From assembly GCA_003427395.1 (NCBI GenBank), contig BFEA01000060.1, positions 19,072 through 70,568 of the forward strand: a stretch of DNA of 51,497 bases. Reading direction: 5' to 3'. This DNA is from Chara braunii. Its lineage: Eukaryota; Streptophyta; Charophyceae; Charales; Characeae. This document shows, piece after piece, positions 34,118 to 45,816 of this stretch (position 1 is the first letter of the stretch; every line of letters starts with the position of its first letter). Both the position numbers and the translations under genes were made by a program. The notes under the pieces are model-generated. The model was given only the letters and a program-made list of their open reading frames with translations, did not search any database and was not told where the DNA came from.

Positions 34118-36010
34118 ATGTCACGCCCATATAAACCACGGTGTATTTATGGTCATTTGGAAACAGCTGAACAAAAAGCAATTCGCCTACATAAACGTCG
34201 TGATAAAGATAGACTCAAACGACAAAACATGACCGAAGATGAATGGGCTAAGCGACGTCAAGCTGATGCTCGTTACCGTGAAAGAATCCGACAGGCAAAA
34301 CAACATTCCTCCCAGTCTCCTCCAAGTGCGACAACCCATATTTCTTCACCCAAACACTGGCTACGTTTGAAAGAAATCGTTCACATGAAACACCATAACG
34401 ATAAACATGTTGTTCCCATAAGACACACTCGTTTAAAGACTCTCGCTCGAAAAACCTACAAGCCTGATGAGTTCATGGTGGCTGGATTCCAACCAAGTTT
34501 AAATGAGAAGAAACGGTTTATTCTTGATCAATTGCTACATCTATTAAGTCCACATAACCTTGTCGATGCAGTGTGGTGCGTATGTGATGCGTTACATACA
34601 CGGAGTACCATGTCAGTATATTCAATATATGATACAGAAGCATTAACACGTATGCATGTCTGTCTTCACTGCCCTGATCCACATTTGTCTGACCCTCTTT
34701 TCTCTTATTACGACTGCTCTGATGTACATTTTGCATTTACCGGCCTCATGCTTTCTCATGCCGGTATATCCCATTCAGATCCTTCTTCGATTACTTTCAC
34801 TATCTGCTCCTTCTGTTCCAAATCACTGTTTGATGGAAACAAACCGCCAACACTTCCGAAACTTGCTATTGCAAACCATTTTTTCATCGGAGCATTGTCA
34901 TAAGAGATGCCTATGCCAACTTGGCCTGAGCTTATCATGACTGGCATAGTCACTATCATGGCTCAAAGCAGAATAATGCGAGGTGACTTTCACCGCGCAA
35001 TCCGATGACATCTACTGGTTTTCGATGCCATACCCGGGCTGCCTGCTACACTCCTTCCACGCAGACTCAACAAAGACGTGCTATATCGCATACTTCTTGT
35101 TGGCCCGTTCACAGACGCGCAGGTCCAACATGTCCGAAAACTACATTATGTTCGTCATAGTGTGGTTTTGGACCTCCTTTCTTTCTATAAACAATATAAT
35201 TAATTTTATTTTGACATAAACATAGATAAAAATGTCATGGTCGAAATGGCTAACCACGATCAAGACTACACTTCGCATGCAATCATCGATTGTACGATGG
35301 ATATTAATGTTGCAAATGCAATTGATGCAGAACAAGAAGGGCTCAATTGTAATGTCGACTGCACTAATGAAACGACATACATTGAAAAAGGAGTTGTGTT
35401 CGGACATACAGCGACACATGTTGATTCATTGACAGAGAACCGTGTTCTGCTTTAACAGGCCTGCGTGAACGAATCAGATATCGACTTCATATTCCTGGTT
35501 CATTCGTCCTTAAAATTTTCCAATGATTTTGATGTTGAAATTGATGCGAAAATGTTTCCTCATTTTTTCCCCCATGGTAGAGGATACCCCGGAGAACCTT
35601 CTCGACGACTCTCAGTATCGAAACAAGTGTGTGCTAAGCATTATTGCTTATTGAGTCACCGACGTTTTGCAAAAGATCCTTATTACGTTCTCATGACGTT
35701 TGACCGCCTTTCTCTCGACCGTGGATACACAAAGGTCAATATCACATGTAAATCACATCCACAATTTCACTCATATATTTCTAATGTTACAATCGAGCAA
35801 TTGAAACAAAGGTTGGAAAATTATCGTCGCCGGCGGTGCGGCCATGCCCCGGTACCCACGGGAGCTGGTGTGAATGAGTTGTTACGTAATGTCGAATCCA
35901 ATTTTGCATATGTATGGCGAAGCAATGTTGAACGTCAAGCAAAACGGCAGGAAGCATTTGCAACATGTGACCGATTTGGGCATCTCGGCTCTTCCTCACT
36001 ATTACGCCAA
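34118..36010 (+). pseudogene. Helitron protein N-terminal part: basic region, Cys motif, DUF6570-like and Helitron-like N domain
   Basis: The ATG at 34118 is chosen because the preceding TTTCACATGCATTCGTACAG looks like a 3' splice site and the typical Helitron basic start (HKRRDKDRLKRQ..WAKRRQADARYRERIRQ) follows. Next come CLHC and ICSFCSKSL, then the NKPPTLPKLAIANHFFIG block typical of Helitrons. The segment VFDAIPGLPATLL..RILLVGPF..VRKLHYVRHSVV resembles DUF6570. From about 35540, MFPHFFPHGRGYPGE..LLSHRRFAKDPYYV matches the Helitron-like N domain. All lie in one frame with stops at 34901 (TAA), 35006 (TGA, where relatives usually have Gly before His), 35201 and 35453 (TAA). Role in the parent element: part of the rolling-circle transposase. 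This copy cannot make it intact. Confidence 0.85.
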
Positions 36011-37800
36011 ATACTGACGTGTCATTTGCATTCGCATCTCACTTTGGTCTCATTGACGTCAACCAATTCCTCAACATCTACAATGAGGTACCCCATGTTC
36101 CATTGAATCTTCTAAAACAGTTATCAATCGATGATAACGTTTCCTTTGCACGTCTTTTTGATGAACTTGTTCTTGTGTTTTTTAGAACAGTCTTAGGTTT
36201 CGATATTGAAAATAGATGTTCTACATCTGACGACGGACTTTTTGGACATGTGGATGCCTTCTTTTGAATGGTGGAAACCCAAGGTAGAGGTACACTTCAC
36301 TTACACTGTCTCGTGTGACTTAAAAATGTCCTCCTATAACATGCGATGTTGATTACCTTCGGGACTCTCAACCACATTTCTCGGACTTGATTTCGAACTA
36401 CACTGACAACATCGTTTCTACAACGATTCCTTTTGACATCCTCTCTTTACACTGTACGGTGTGCAATCATCAACCACCCATATTTGTTCCCCTCCCGATT
36501 TCCAACACTGCACGCTTGTCTCCATTTCTAAAAAATCGATATTTGGCGAAGCTTCAGGAGTCCGCACTAGGTCAATGTAGCCATTTCAAATCACTATTCA
36601 ACTCTTTGTACCTCATGCGACGTGCTATTTCCCAAATGGTTCCACGACATGTTGCAAAGGATTTATCTATTCATGATCTTTTGCAGAACTTTTATTCCAA
36701 ATTCAAAGACGACCCATTTTCTCTTCACCCTTTTGCACAAAACCTCATTCTTGCGCCTCTCGACCCTGCTTACTCGAATATAACTGCTACAAACTTTTGT
36801 TTCCTTATATATTTTTTACTATACCTTGTTAAAACACACCATTGAACACATACGACATCATGTTTCAAATCTTCACGCACAACAGTCTTGGATAGAACGT
36901 GTCGTTATTTATATCATCGCCAACGAATTGACCATACTGCTTTTGGGTCTGTCGGCGTTATACTTCAACATTCCTTTGACCATGAGTATATTAATAATTA
37001 TAATGCTATCATCTTATCAACATTCAAATGCGATCATGATATTCAACTACTGTTCGGTGGGGCAGATGTTGTAGACCGAATCTATTATTCATGTCGATAT
37101 GCAACTAAGGATAAACAACGAATTGATTGTGACCTTGCACTACATTTGGTTGCTTTTGATGCTCGTCAAATATGAAAGCAAATGACAAAAGATAATGTGT
37201 CTCTTCCGGACGCTGTAAAGGCACGTCGTCATATATCTTCACAACTGTTTGTACTGACTAACAAACAAGAGACTGCAGAACAGTTGTGTGCATTATATAT
37301 TCTTCGACAGTCCTGTGCATATAAAAGTCATCTCTACAAGTTCATTCCTCTTAAACAAATGCTCAAACAACTGCTAGCTGATGCAAACACTGTATGTAAT
37401 TTGGAACAAGGATTGGATACGTTTACAGTGCTGCATCCATTAGATGACTACATCTACCGCCCGTTACAATTATTATGTATGTGTATTTATGAATTCTCTA
37501 TGTGGTATTCTCGATCTAACATTGTTCACATTGCATCTCATGACCGAGCATTTCTGAATGGTTACCCATTATCCAAAACAAAATGTCTGCGCCGCCATAC
37601 CACACCGTACATTCCTGTTCTCCCTACCTCTTCATGTATTCCCGATTTCACCCAGTGTCACACATCGATCACACAAGAACTCCATGCGCAGTTATCACTT
37701 TTGTTTTTCAAACCTTTTGGAAATTTATTTGATGTCCTCGAAGAAGGTCACGACTGGGCTTCAGAATTCATGTTTTCTGTGATCAGATGCTCCTCTTTCC
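36010..37800 (+). pseudogene. Helitron Rep (HUH endonuclease) domain remnant
   Basis: This is the catalytic core for nicking and strand transfer in rolling-circle transposition. The stretch ETQGRGTLHLHCLV (36274-36315) contains the HUH motif His-Leu-His at 36298-36306. Next are YLRDSQPHF and HCTVCNH. The two-tyrosine motif IYYSCRYATK lies at 37080-37109, with Tyr codons at 37086 and 37098 three residues apart as in other Helitrons. Upstream of it, INNYNAIILSTFKCDHDIQLLFGG is the conserved NxYNP..NhDIQ block. Frame changes occur near 36010 and 36330. Stops are at 36265 (a position usually Gly), 36316 (TGA where TGG/Trp is expected in LVWL), 36843 and 37173. Catalytic residues persist but the frame does not. 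Confidence 0.88.
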
Positions 37801-38424
37801 TTGCACTGTTTATCTTAAAATGCAAGATTTTTATGTGGCACAGACTCGTGCAAAAGATAATGAGGGGCGACATGCAGCACATGCTACTCCTACTCCAATG
37901 CCAACACACGATTCTGATTCTCATGACAGCTCAAATGATGAAGATTTCATGTTGGTCCATTTGAAAGCGAACAGTAAAATGATGTACTTCTCCGATAATC
38001 TTGACCTGGAGTCATCACAGACACACTTTTCCACGATAACACTTGACAACCCTACCCATGTCCCTTTTGTGCCAGCTCGGTCTTTAAAAACAATATTGAA
38101 TCCAGTGTATAACTTTATGGGCACTACTGCACGCAATCTGACTAACGTTTATCATGCTAACGTGAACGTCAACATACCGATCCAGAATATTGTGCGAACT
38201 CAGTTTGTCCCAAACGTTGGAGTTGTGCGAGCTTGACTCAAAGCAGCAAAAACTGAATATACAGCGATGTCCTCTGCTGACCATGATGACTCTCATTAGT
38301 CTACAATGCCACATCCAACCCGTGTTCGTCTGATTACAAATACACTTGAAACAAGTAACAAAAAATTTTCTTATTATTTTATAACAAAATGTGACAAAGA
38401 AAGGCATTCCCGACTATCTCGAAG
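37800..38424 (+). pseudogene. Helitron Rep-helicase connecting region
   Basis: A frame change near 37800 leads to KMQDFYVAQTRAKDNEGRH and an acidic, His/Ser-rich stretch. This continues to NVGVVRA and, past stops at 38234 and 38297, to a Lys/Arg-rich segment that joins the helicase. Such linkers are poorly conserved in Helitrons. It is assigned by position between recognised domains. Confidence 0.65.
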
Positions 38425-40126
38425 ATGTCTGAAATTTTTCGCCTCAAACGTCGTCAACATATTGCATTCGCGCTTGTTATTGATGCTCTTTTAAGGACAT
38501 GGCTCAACCAATTACATAATGATGGAACATGGCTCAACCGATTACATAATGATGGAACAAATGATGAGCCAACCATTGAAATGATCCACAAACAGCTCGC
38601 CAAACATCAACTACTCCTGTTTCTCACAGGAGAAGCTGGTACGGGCAAATCGCACATCATTGACACGATTGAAGCCTTTTGTGTAGCCTGGAAACGACCA
38701 AACACCCTTACCAAAACAGCAATGACTGGCAAAGCTTCAGTTGGAATTGGTGGCATGACATTCCATAGTTGGATTGGCATGCATAACGTTGAAGGAGACA
38801 AAGTCTGTGATGATAGAACGACTGCTTTTAAAGGTATTCCATGTTTTCCCGAGGAACCCACTTTACTTGTTGTTGATGAAATCAACATGATGAATAAGTA
38901 TCAACTCAGACTTGACATCGGGCTCAGTGCTGAAAGCAAAATTGATCTGCCCTTCAGGGGTATACATGTCCTTCTTGTTGGCGACTATTTCCAAATCCCC
39001 CCAGTCTTTGGCATTCCTATTTATCAAATGTCGTCGCCGAAACTGGCAAATACGACTTGGGATAACGAAGGGTTTAAGATTTGGTGGCTATTTAAAATCG
39101 TCTTTATCCTTGATGAATCCGTCCGTTTCAGCTCCGATCCTGAATGGGGACTTGGATGCTCTTTCGCCCGGAAAGGTCTCTGGACAAACGATTTCGTCCG
39201 CATCATTAATAACAGAGTCATGTTTATCAACCGCTTTTCAATGGAACCAGTGACACCGCACATGCCATCATTCCCAACACCCTTATTATATTCACAACCC
39301 CCAAAGACGACGGTATATACAACGCAGGATGATGAGACACATGTCCAACTCATTCATAATTACACCAAATGTTTGTCCAAGGCGCTACATTATCCTATTC
39401 GAGTGCTTGCTGATTTTGGCAACTTACTGTCAAACAAAACTAAACATGATATTCAATATATTATGTCGTTGCCCGATAACGAGCTCGGTAGATATTCTCC
39501 ATTTCAAGACCTCGTGCCCACAATGCCCATTGTCTTTACTCAGAACGTGGATCCAAAATGAGGTGTTGCTAATAACACATTTGCCTTGTTGCATTCTTTG
39601 CAATTTCCTTCAACAACACAGTTTCGTCTTGTTCATGATAACAACGACTCTTTTGATGTCATATTCCCTAATCAACCTCCGGATGTCGCATTCGTAACTC
39701 TGCCAAACAACACATGTTTCAACGCTCTTGATTTCCCACATTTGTTAAATTCAACTGCAAATGTTTATCCCGTCTTGATGGAGCGTTCAAAACGACCAGT
39801 TCGTGTTCAACTCCCGCCAACATCGGATCAGCCTCAGCGTTCGTGTGCTCTCTATCTAAACCAATTCCCATTTGTCTATGCAATTGCAGCGACCACTTAC
39901 AAAATCCAAGATAAGACACTGATTTCTTTGGTTGTAGTCGATTGGAAAGCAAACCTTGCGAACTTCGGATCAAAGATTGATGTCCCGCAATAGGGATATA
40001 TAAATATTTCTCGAGCTATAAATCGCCATACCTTTATCACACTCAAACCACTCACCGTTGAGCTGACTGATTTCTTCAAACCTGCTCCAAATGTACTGCG
40101 TGAGGAACCGACTTATTTCTCTTTCT
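38425..40126 (+). pseudogene. PIF1-family helicase domain of the Helitron
   Basis: SF1B DNA helicase domain that unwinds donor DNA during rolling-circle transposition. The frame from 38425 shows Walker A GEAGTGKS (residues 69-76), Walker B VVDEINMM (149-156), the motif III region LLVGDYFQIPPV (184-195) and ILDESVRF. After an in-frame TGA (39559, in the usual NxDPxxG..N motif) it continues to FPFVYAIAATTYKIQDKTL (motif V/VI region). After a TAG (39991) it continues to GYINISRAINRHTF, the final SR motif of PIF1 helicases. A 30-bp in-frame duplication near the start (38497-38556) repeats TWLN(Q/R)LHNDG. The arginine of SRA and the Walker residues are intact. Two stops make the copy non-functional as it stands. 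Confidence 0.9.
38497..38556 (+). repeat. In-frame 30-bp tandem duplication in the helicase frame
   Basis: Positions 38497-38526 and 38527-38556 differ at one base. The duplication keeps the frame and adds ten residues just before the helicase core. Confidence 0.95.
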
Positions 40127-40579
40127 GACTCGCTCCTTCAAACCAACAACATCAAAGCGATGTTTACAACACCTGCATCACCGGATCCTCTTGTTCTTCC
40201 GTCCCTGTCTTTTACATCCCTGCTACTCTCTTCTTCGTCGGGTGACCCTGCCTCTCCCCATGATTCACATGCCAACCCGACTTCTAATGCAATGCCAAAT
40301 CATTTTCTAACCCCGCTGCTTGCATTACCGGATCCCCTTCCAACCCCGCTGCCTGCATTGTCGGATCTCCTTCTTCTTCCCTCTCTATCTTTTGCTTCCT
40401 CATTGTTCTCTTCATCGTCAGATGATCCTCTTCCCCCTGAGTCGCAAAAAAACCCTGGTATTCATACATTGTCGGATCACTGTTTTCTTTCTCATAATTA
40501 TGAATCCGTCTCATCGGATGATGATGATAATCTTATACCAATTCCACTAGACTCTGAAGAATGTCTATATATAACATGA
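40127..40579 (+). pseudogene. Ser/Pro-rich acidic linker between helicase and protease domains
   Basis: The frame contains a repeated module PSLSF(T/A)S..(L)(F)SSSS(G/D)DP (about 40200-40255 and 40378-40440). It also has several DPL(P)(T)PL repeats and ends in an acidic run, SSDDDDNLIPIPLDSEE. Such sequence is likely disordered. The in-frame TGA at 40577 separates it from the protease domain, which continues in the same frame. Confidence 0.65.
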
Positions 40580-41197
40580 CATGGATCATCATGGTTGTCT
40601 GATGTCCCTATTGATGATTACGGTCGTCTCCTCATGTTCAACATTGCTTTTGTTCTTATCACGAAGTGCTGCACGTATAATCAGGGTATAGCAACTGGAG
40701 ACTACCACTTTATGAACAGACAACTCCGCAGGCATCTACGAGAACATCCACTTCACACGCTCAGATATTTGTTTTTCCCCGTCCATGTCAACAATAATCA
40801 CTGGACGTTGGGTTTCCTCGACTTCCAAACGATTCAAATTTCATATTACGACAGCTTATATTTTACAGACAATAACTTATTCAAGACGATCAAATAATGG
40901 TTATCTCAAAGATTAGATTTGCTTTCTATATTCCAACACGCACCATGTTTTGTTCTTGCTGGGCCACGTCAGATGACCACGTCTGACTGTGGGGTCTTCA
41001 TATTAATTATGATGCGTTATTTGCTTTCGCTTGATCCGTTTTCTCATAATTTTTTTTTTTTCCACGCTGACATTCCATATTACAGAAACACGATACACAA
41101 TGAACTGACTACATACCATCTCCAACCTATAACACCACTTTCACATTTATCTTGTCCCCTTTTGCCGCCCCTTCTCTATCAAGCTTTTTCGTCGTGA
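40580..41197 (+). pseudogene. Ulp1/C48-type cysteine protease domain at the C-terminus of the Helitron protein
   Basis: C48 peptidases cleave SUMO-like modifiers, and related domains occur in many eukaryotic transposons. Visible here are WLSDVPIDDYGRLL (the entry block), VNNNHWTLGFLDF with the catalytic His (40799), YYDSLY with the Asp, GPRQ with the oxyanion Gln (40970), and SDCGVFI with the catalytic Cys (40988). All active-site positions are present and correctly ordered. One TAA at 40895 interrupts the frame between the Asp and the Gln. The frame is the same as the linker upstream, so protease and helicase probably formed one polypeptide. In this position many Helentrons carry an endonuclease instead, and some Helitron relatives carry OTU proteases. 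A separate C48 gene adjacent to the Helitron is the alternative. Confidence 0.8.
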
Positions 41198-42359
41198 TTT
41201 CTACGTTCCTATATCTATCAGAGTTGTTGTTATCCACAGATCTTCTGAAATGCTGACATTCACACTCAGAGATGCACATGTGCTTCACTTTTGGACATGT
41301 GAGTTCTACATTCTTCTTCTTCCCATGCTCATGATGCCTTGTTCGCTTTGATTTTGATTTATGTCAAACCCGAAAATGGCAGATACGACCACCACTTTGA
41401 AAATCAACAACAACAACGACAAATGGTTCTGAAACCACCACATGTCTCACCCTCTCATTACATCATTGCCCTTCTTGTTCCACTTTACGTACCATATAGC
41501 GCCGCATACTCCTGCTCTTACCAAAAGTCTTATGCTCTTGCTCCGCGCCCTGCCGCGCCGCCTGCTGCGCTCTTCTGGATGTTCTTGCTTCTACTGAAAC
41601 TCTTGTGCTCCTGCTCCACGACCTGCTGCGCCACTTGCTCCACTCTCCTTTTTTTTTTCCCTAGTTAAAATGAAATATCCTTCTACACACACATACACAG
41701 CCAGAGACAAATCATAATTTGTCTTGCTCCCACGTCTAAAATATGTTGGCCAGAGCGGTATCTGTATGGAATCTCTTTCATGTGGGCCATGGCGTTCCAA
41801 CTCTCAATCCATGAAAAACTGATGGTTACTGTCTGTCTGTCAACAATGACTCATATAATCCCATGAGCCCTACAATCCAATGGTTTGTCAACTGCAAATG
41901 TCTTTCTAACCCCAGAGGCTCTCATCCCCGACCATACATGTCTTACCGGCTATGAAGTCTTCACACGACACAACACAACCTCCAATGTACGCTCCTCCAA
42001 CTGCATACCCCAATCTCCAACTTGTTACTTCACCGACATTTGCGATGACTGCGACTAGTCCAATGCTGCCGAAACCCGAGTGGCTTCAAAATTTGCATAA
42101 TACACATTCCCACACATTATAGAGTCTGCGAATGACACTCATCGTCCATCACATCTACGGTCTTCGATGTATACTGCCCACCGATGACAATCCGAACTGC
42201 CATCTCACACAAGAAAATGCAAGTGCACAATAAACTACGCAAACTGAATTGTTCAATCTCAGTGCTAAAAATGACATTTCTAAATATGTCCTTGCTTATA
42301 CAAATCCGCAAAATTGCTTTCCTAACAAACGCACTTGTTTGTTTTGTGTGCATCTGCAG
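41198..42359. other. Flank downstream of the Helitron coding region
   Basis: A possible exon around 41170-41300 (frame with FRRDFYVPISIRVVVIHRSSEMLTF, followed by a GTGAGT) and a Pro/Ala-rich frame (41339-41668) are seen, neither recognised. 41500-41650 repeats CTCTTGCTCC/CTCCTGCTCC-type stretches. The Helitron 3' terminus may lie here, but I could not identify it. Confidence 0.35.
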
Positions 42360-42927
42360 GTCCATCACAATGGAATGCATCCCGATCAGGACGGTCACTC
42401 ATGTCGCAGCTATGTCTGAGCCACTGCTCACTCAAGGAGGCAATGTCATCAAGCTTTGCCCACCTCCTCTATGGTCAGGGGATAATTCTGTTGGCAATCT
42501 AACAATTACTTTGGAATGGAGTGACTTCCATGACATTCTTTTTTTACGACATATGATACAAAGCCTCGCGAACATCACGTACTACATTCAACTTGACAAT
42601 GTCACTATTGACTCCATCCATGTTGTGGCCATCAAACTTCGCACACATCGAATTGACTGCACTATTTGGGTACGAGGTGACAATACAGTTTTTCGACACG
42701 GCCCAACTGATGTCCTCTGGTCTGCTGTTCAAATTCTGAGCAAACGCGTGGCGCTCATGACAATGCGAACCATTGTCCACCCACTCCTTTGTTGTGCTGA
42801 AAACGCATCGTTTCGCTTTGGCAAATTGTTTGCAGACCACCATGATTTCACTGCTTCAATTCGTGCAGGCAATTATCCATACACCGGTTTCATAATCCAT
42901 GCACTCCATGAGATTGACATTATCTAA
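42360..42927 (+). CDS. Unrecognised protein, candidate terminal exon
   Basis: The frame is open from 42184, but a strong 3' splice signal (TTTGTTTTGTGTGCATCTGCAG) ends at 42359 and is followed by an ATG at 42370, so the exon probably begins at 42360. It encodes about 189 residues ending in HALHEIDII at a TAA. The sequence alternates hydrophobic and polar residues (NLTITLEWSDFHDILFL, TYYIQLDNVTIDSIHVVAIKLRT, IDCTIWVRGD). That pattern suggests a beta-rich fold, but no motif or family is recognised. It is intact, unlike the adjacent Helitron, and lies on the same strand. It may be a later open frame of the same large element, a host exon, or chance. Confidence 0.45.
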
Positions 42928-43154
42928 CACACATGCCTTCATATCACATTTTCACCCTTACTACGACTACGACCGGCGGTCCTTCAACACATCTCTTAAG
43001 ATTAGCAAGACGCAGACAAGCTTAGTATGGCACAAGCACAGCCGAAACACGCATATACTGAGAAGTGGTCCAATTTTTTGCATGCCACTCTTCAACCGAT
43101 CACAGTCACAACAGCACTACCAACTGCATCAATCAGCCAACCGATCTGATTAAG
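42928..43154. other. No feature seen
   Basis: Short gene-less spacer between the unrecognised frame and the direct repeats. Confidence 0.5.
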
Positions 43155-44580
43155 ACTTTTTGGGGTTGGACTTTGTGTTTTTGTTTTTTCAAAAAACATA
43201 AGCCAAAAGTTGTAAAGGAATGAGGGAATGGACGTCACGATTGACTGCAGGCAGCTTCCTCACTCCCTCGTCGGAAGACAGCCATGGCCAAGACCTTTGC
43301 CGCCCACCGTAGCCACGACGCCCTCCACACGCTCGCCATTGACGTTGCTTGTGATCATCTGGGCCATTAGGACGCTCTACACAATTGTTTGTGGGTGGAC
43401 CACTGCTGCTACTACTTCTTCGCAGATTACTGTGTCGCGGCTTTCAACACAGTGTCGGCCTCATTCATCATTCTGGTTAACACTGCCCTCTGAGAGGCTA
43501 TTTCAGCGGGACGTTACCAACAGACTATAGGACTGGAGATGTGATGTCCATTTCGTTGTCGGTACAACATTGACAAAGAACTCTACAACAATTTGTGATT
43601 GATATTTGCTCAAACTGGATTGCGTTCTGTTGTGATTCTCATGGCGTCTTCTTATGATTCTTAGTTGAAAGTGTCGTCAGAAAGATGAACAGTTTGTCAC
43701 CGTCATCTTTTTTTTCTACACCTCACACACATCACTGAATGAATATTTACAACTCAATGTTCCAACTGTCAGCAACTGATATGAATGACACCAAGGAAAT
43801 TCGTACGTGACATATCTGCAAAGTTGCAGAATTTCGGACCCACGCTAATTCGGGTTTCTTACAGTTGCCCTAACTGCAAATAGCAGACTCGGCCTACCGC
43901 CGGGACAGACAGACCTATATGCCTACAATTATAGACGGATCCTATAGCCTGTAGTCGGGTCAGAACAGGCCCTACAAGCCGAAACTGGAACAATGTCGCT
44001 CGGTCCAACTCAAATCTGGGTCTACGCTACAACTACTCATACGACTCAGTCCGTCTAATTGGGGGTTTTCGGATCTTGACTTTGGGATTTTGTTTTCGCA
44101 GAGACATAAGCAGAGTCTATGAACAAAGGAGGGAGAGAAGGTGACAATTGACTACATGCAACATCCTGAATCCCTTGCCAAAACACCGCCGTGGCCATAC
44201 CTCTGGGGCCCACTATGGCTACAACGCCCTCAATGCACTCACCCTTTAAGATCTTTGTGATCATATGGACTATCTACTCTTGAGATTGTTATGTGCTAAA
44301 GAGAATGACACTGAAGCCGTGGCTGCAACTTTCGACATCAAAGACTCTTCATCCTCATCAGAAACTTGGTGTTGCCTTCCTTAATGTTAGTTTCACTAAT
44401 GAGAGAATATTGACAGAGAACTTTATGATGATACAGGATTGGTATTGACTCAAACGAAGTTACGTTCTGTTATGATCCTCACGGTGTCTTCTTATGATTG
44501 CTTCTTGAGAGTATCATCAGTGAAAAAAAACAGTCTATCACAGTCATCTTTCTTTTCTACACCTCGCACACATCACTGAA
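43155..44580 (+). repeat. Diverged ~0.5-0.6 kb direct repeats (43155-43740 and 44055-44580)
   Basis: Shared blocks include TTGACT(G/A)CA.GCA.C.TCCT, GCCATGGCCAAGACC-type sequence against GCCGTGGCCATACC, CAACGCCCTC-type blocks and TGTGATCAT.TGG. They end with GACARAGAACT, TCTTCTTATGATT and ACACATCACTGAATGA. The last block recurs near 44800. The centre (43790-44040) has no recognised feature. Confidence 0.75.
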
Positions 44581-45413
44581 TGAAATCAACGGCCTGTAAC
44601 AATTACAAAACTGGTATGCCACAATCATGTTTTCTTCAAGGAAAATAGACTTCCGTATACCGGGCATGACCACACACACTTCAAATCCTCATCCCACACA
44701 TACTACAAATCCAACAACAAGGATAACTCCTCGAATCATATGGCTACAATGTCACCAACTTCCTCTCTCGCAATCATTTTTTTTTCCTATACCTTCCACA
44801 TATCACTGAATGACTATGTACAAATGGTTGTTTCAACTATCGTCCGATGTTTTTTTTCACTTACTGCTATCTCTGCCAACAGTTCGGATTGGCGGTCTAC
44901 AACGACTACAAGACTGCTGTAAATGAAATTGTTCATTTTTCTTGATCATATGGGCAACTTCTTATTTCCACAAAAATTGACTGCTCTATAGAAGACATCA
45001 CGACACACACTCAAACATAAAACCACACCATCATACATGTGCTGCAAATCCAACAACGACACCGGCTCGTCAAATCATATGTCTATGATATCGCTGTCCT
45101 CCTGTCAGAGTTTGGCCACATGTCCAACCAATGCCTGTATAATGTGACAATCTGCCACAGCCATGTTTTTTTCCAAAAAAATATGCTTTAGTGTAACGGA
45201 CATAGCAACACTCGCTCAAACAGAAAATCACACCTGTTTTCTTTATACACATGTTATTTGGCTGCTTGCAGCAATTTAATAGCCAACAATGGAGACAACA
45301 TAACACAGATGCACATGTATACAAAAATGCGAAGATGATAATGACTAGTTGGCCTGTCCAATTAAAAACAATTTATCTACCACTCAATGTGAATCCCCAA
45401 CGCCCGATGCCAT
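44581..45413. repeat. Further diverged repeats, no gene
   Basis: A block containing CCACACAYACT.CAAA..ACAAATCCAACAAC..TC.AATCATATGGCTA occurs near 44690 and 45010, with a partial copy near 45160. It is probably part of the same family as 43155-44580. Confidence 0.55.
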
Positions 45414-45493
45414 AATCAAACATTAACTAATACATACACAAATCGGGAGACCAAATCAAACATTAACTAATATATACACAAATCGGGAGACCA
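45414..45493 (+). repeat. 40-bp tandem duplication
   Basis: Two adjacent units starting AATCAAACATTAACTAATA differ at one base. Confidence 0.9.
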
Positions 45494-45816
45494 AACCACT
45501 GAACACCTTTCTCCATGGTCATCAACACCACTCCTGACTATCCTCATCCTTTGCTTCCTACAAGACAGCAACCACACCGGGCACGACAAAAATAAAAAAA
45601 CAACTTGCATTCACTACAGGCCACCGATGACATTGTCCAACTCCCAATGGAAATTGCTGACAACACAACTAATCCGGCTGCCTGACTTCCACTTCATCCC
45701 CTTACACTTTTTCTTCCACCACCTCTCAAACGACATGCTCACATGTTATTTGTTGAGAAATATAATCATTGCTAAGCAACTGGTGACATTTCTGGTGCAT
45801 TGTCACACAGCTCGCT
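45494..45816. other. No feature seen
   Basis: Unique-looking DNA up to the rRNA fragment. The short frames have no recognisable domain. Confidence 0.45.

Larger units (their letters stand above)
34118..41197 (+). mobile_element. Decayed autonomous Helitron coding region (Rep-helicase with C-terminal Ulp1-like domain)
   Basis: Domains follow one another on one strand: basic N-terminus, Cys-rich and DUF6570-like segment, Helitron-like N domain, HUH Rep with two-tyrosine motif, PIF1 helicase, Ser/Pro linker, C48 protease. The frame is interrupted by in-frame stops at 34901, 35006, 35201, 35453, 36265, 36316, 36843, 37173, 38234, 38297, 39559, 39991, 40577 and 40895. Frame changes lie near 36010, 36330, 37800, 38420 and 40127. 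These use all three stop codons and hit different conserved residues, so they mark decay, not recoding. The element's DNA termini (5' TC, 3' hairpin with CTRR in canonical Helitrons) were not located. Confidence 0.85.

Noticed and set aside
34901-40897. Reassignment of TGA as a sense codon
   Set aside because: The TGA at 36316 stands where Trp is expected, but other TGAs replace Gly-type positions, TAA and TAG also interrupt the frame, and TGG is used normally. Decay explains this better.
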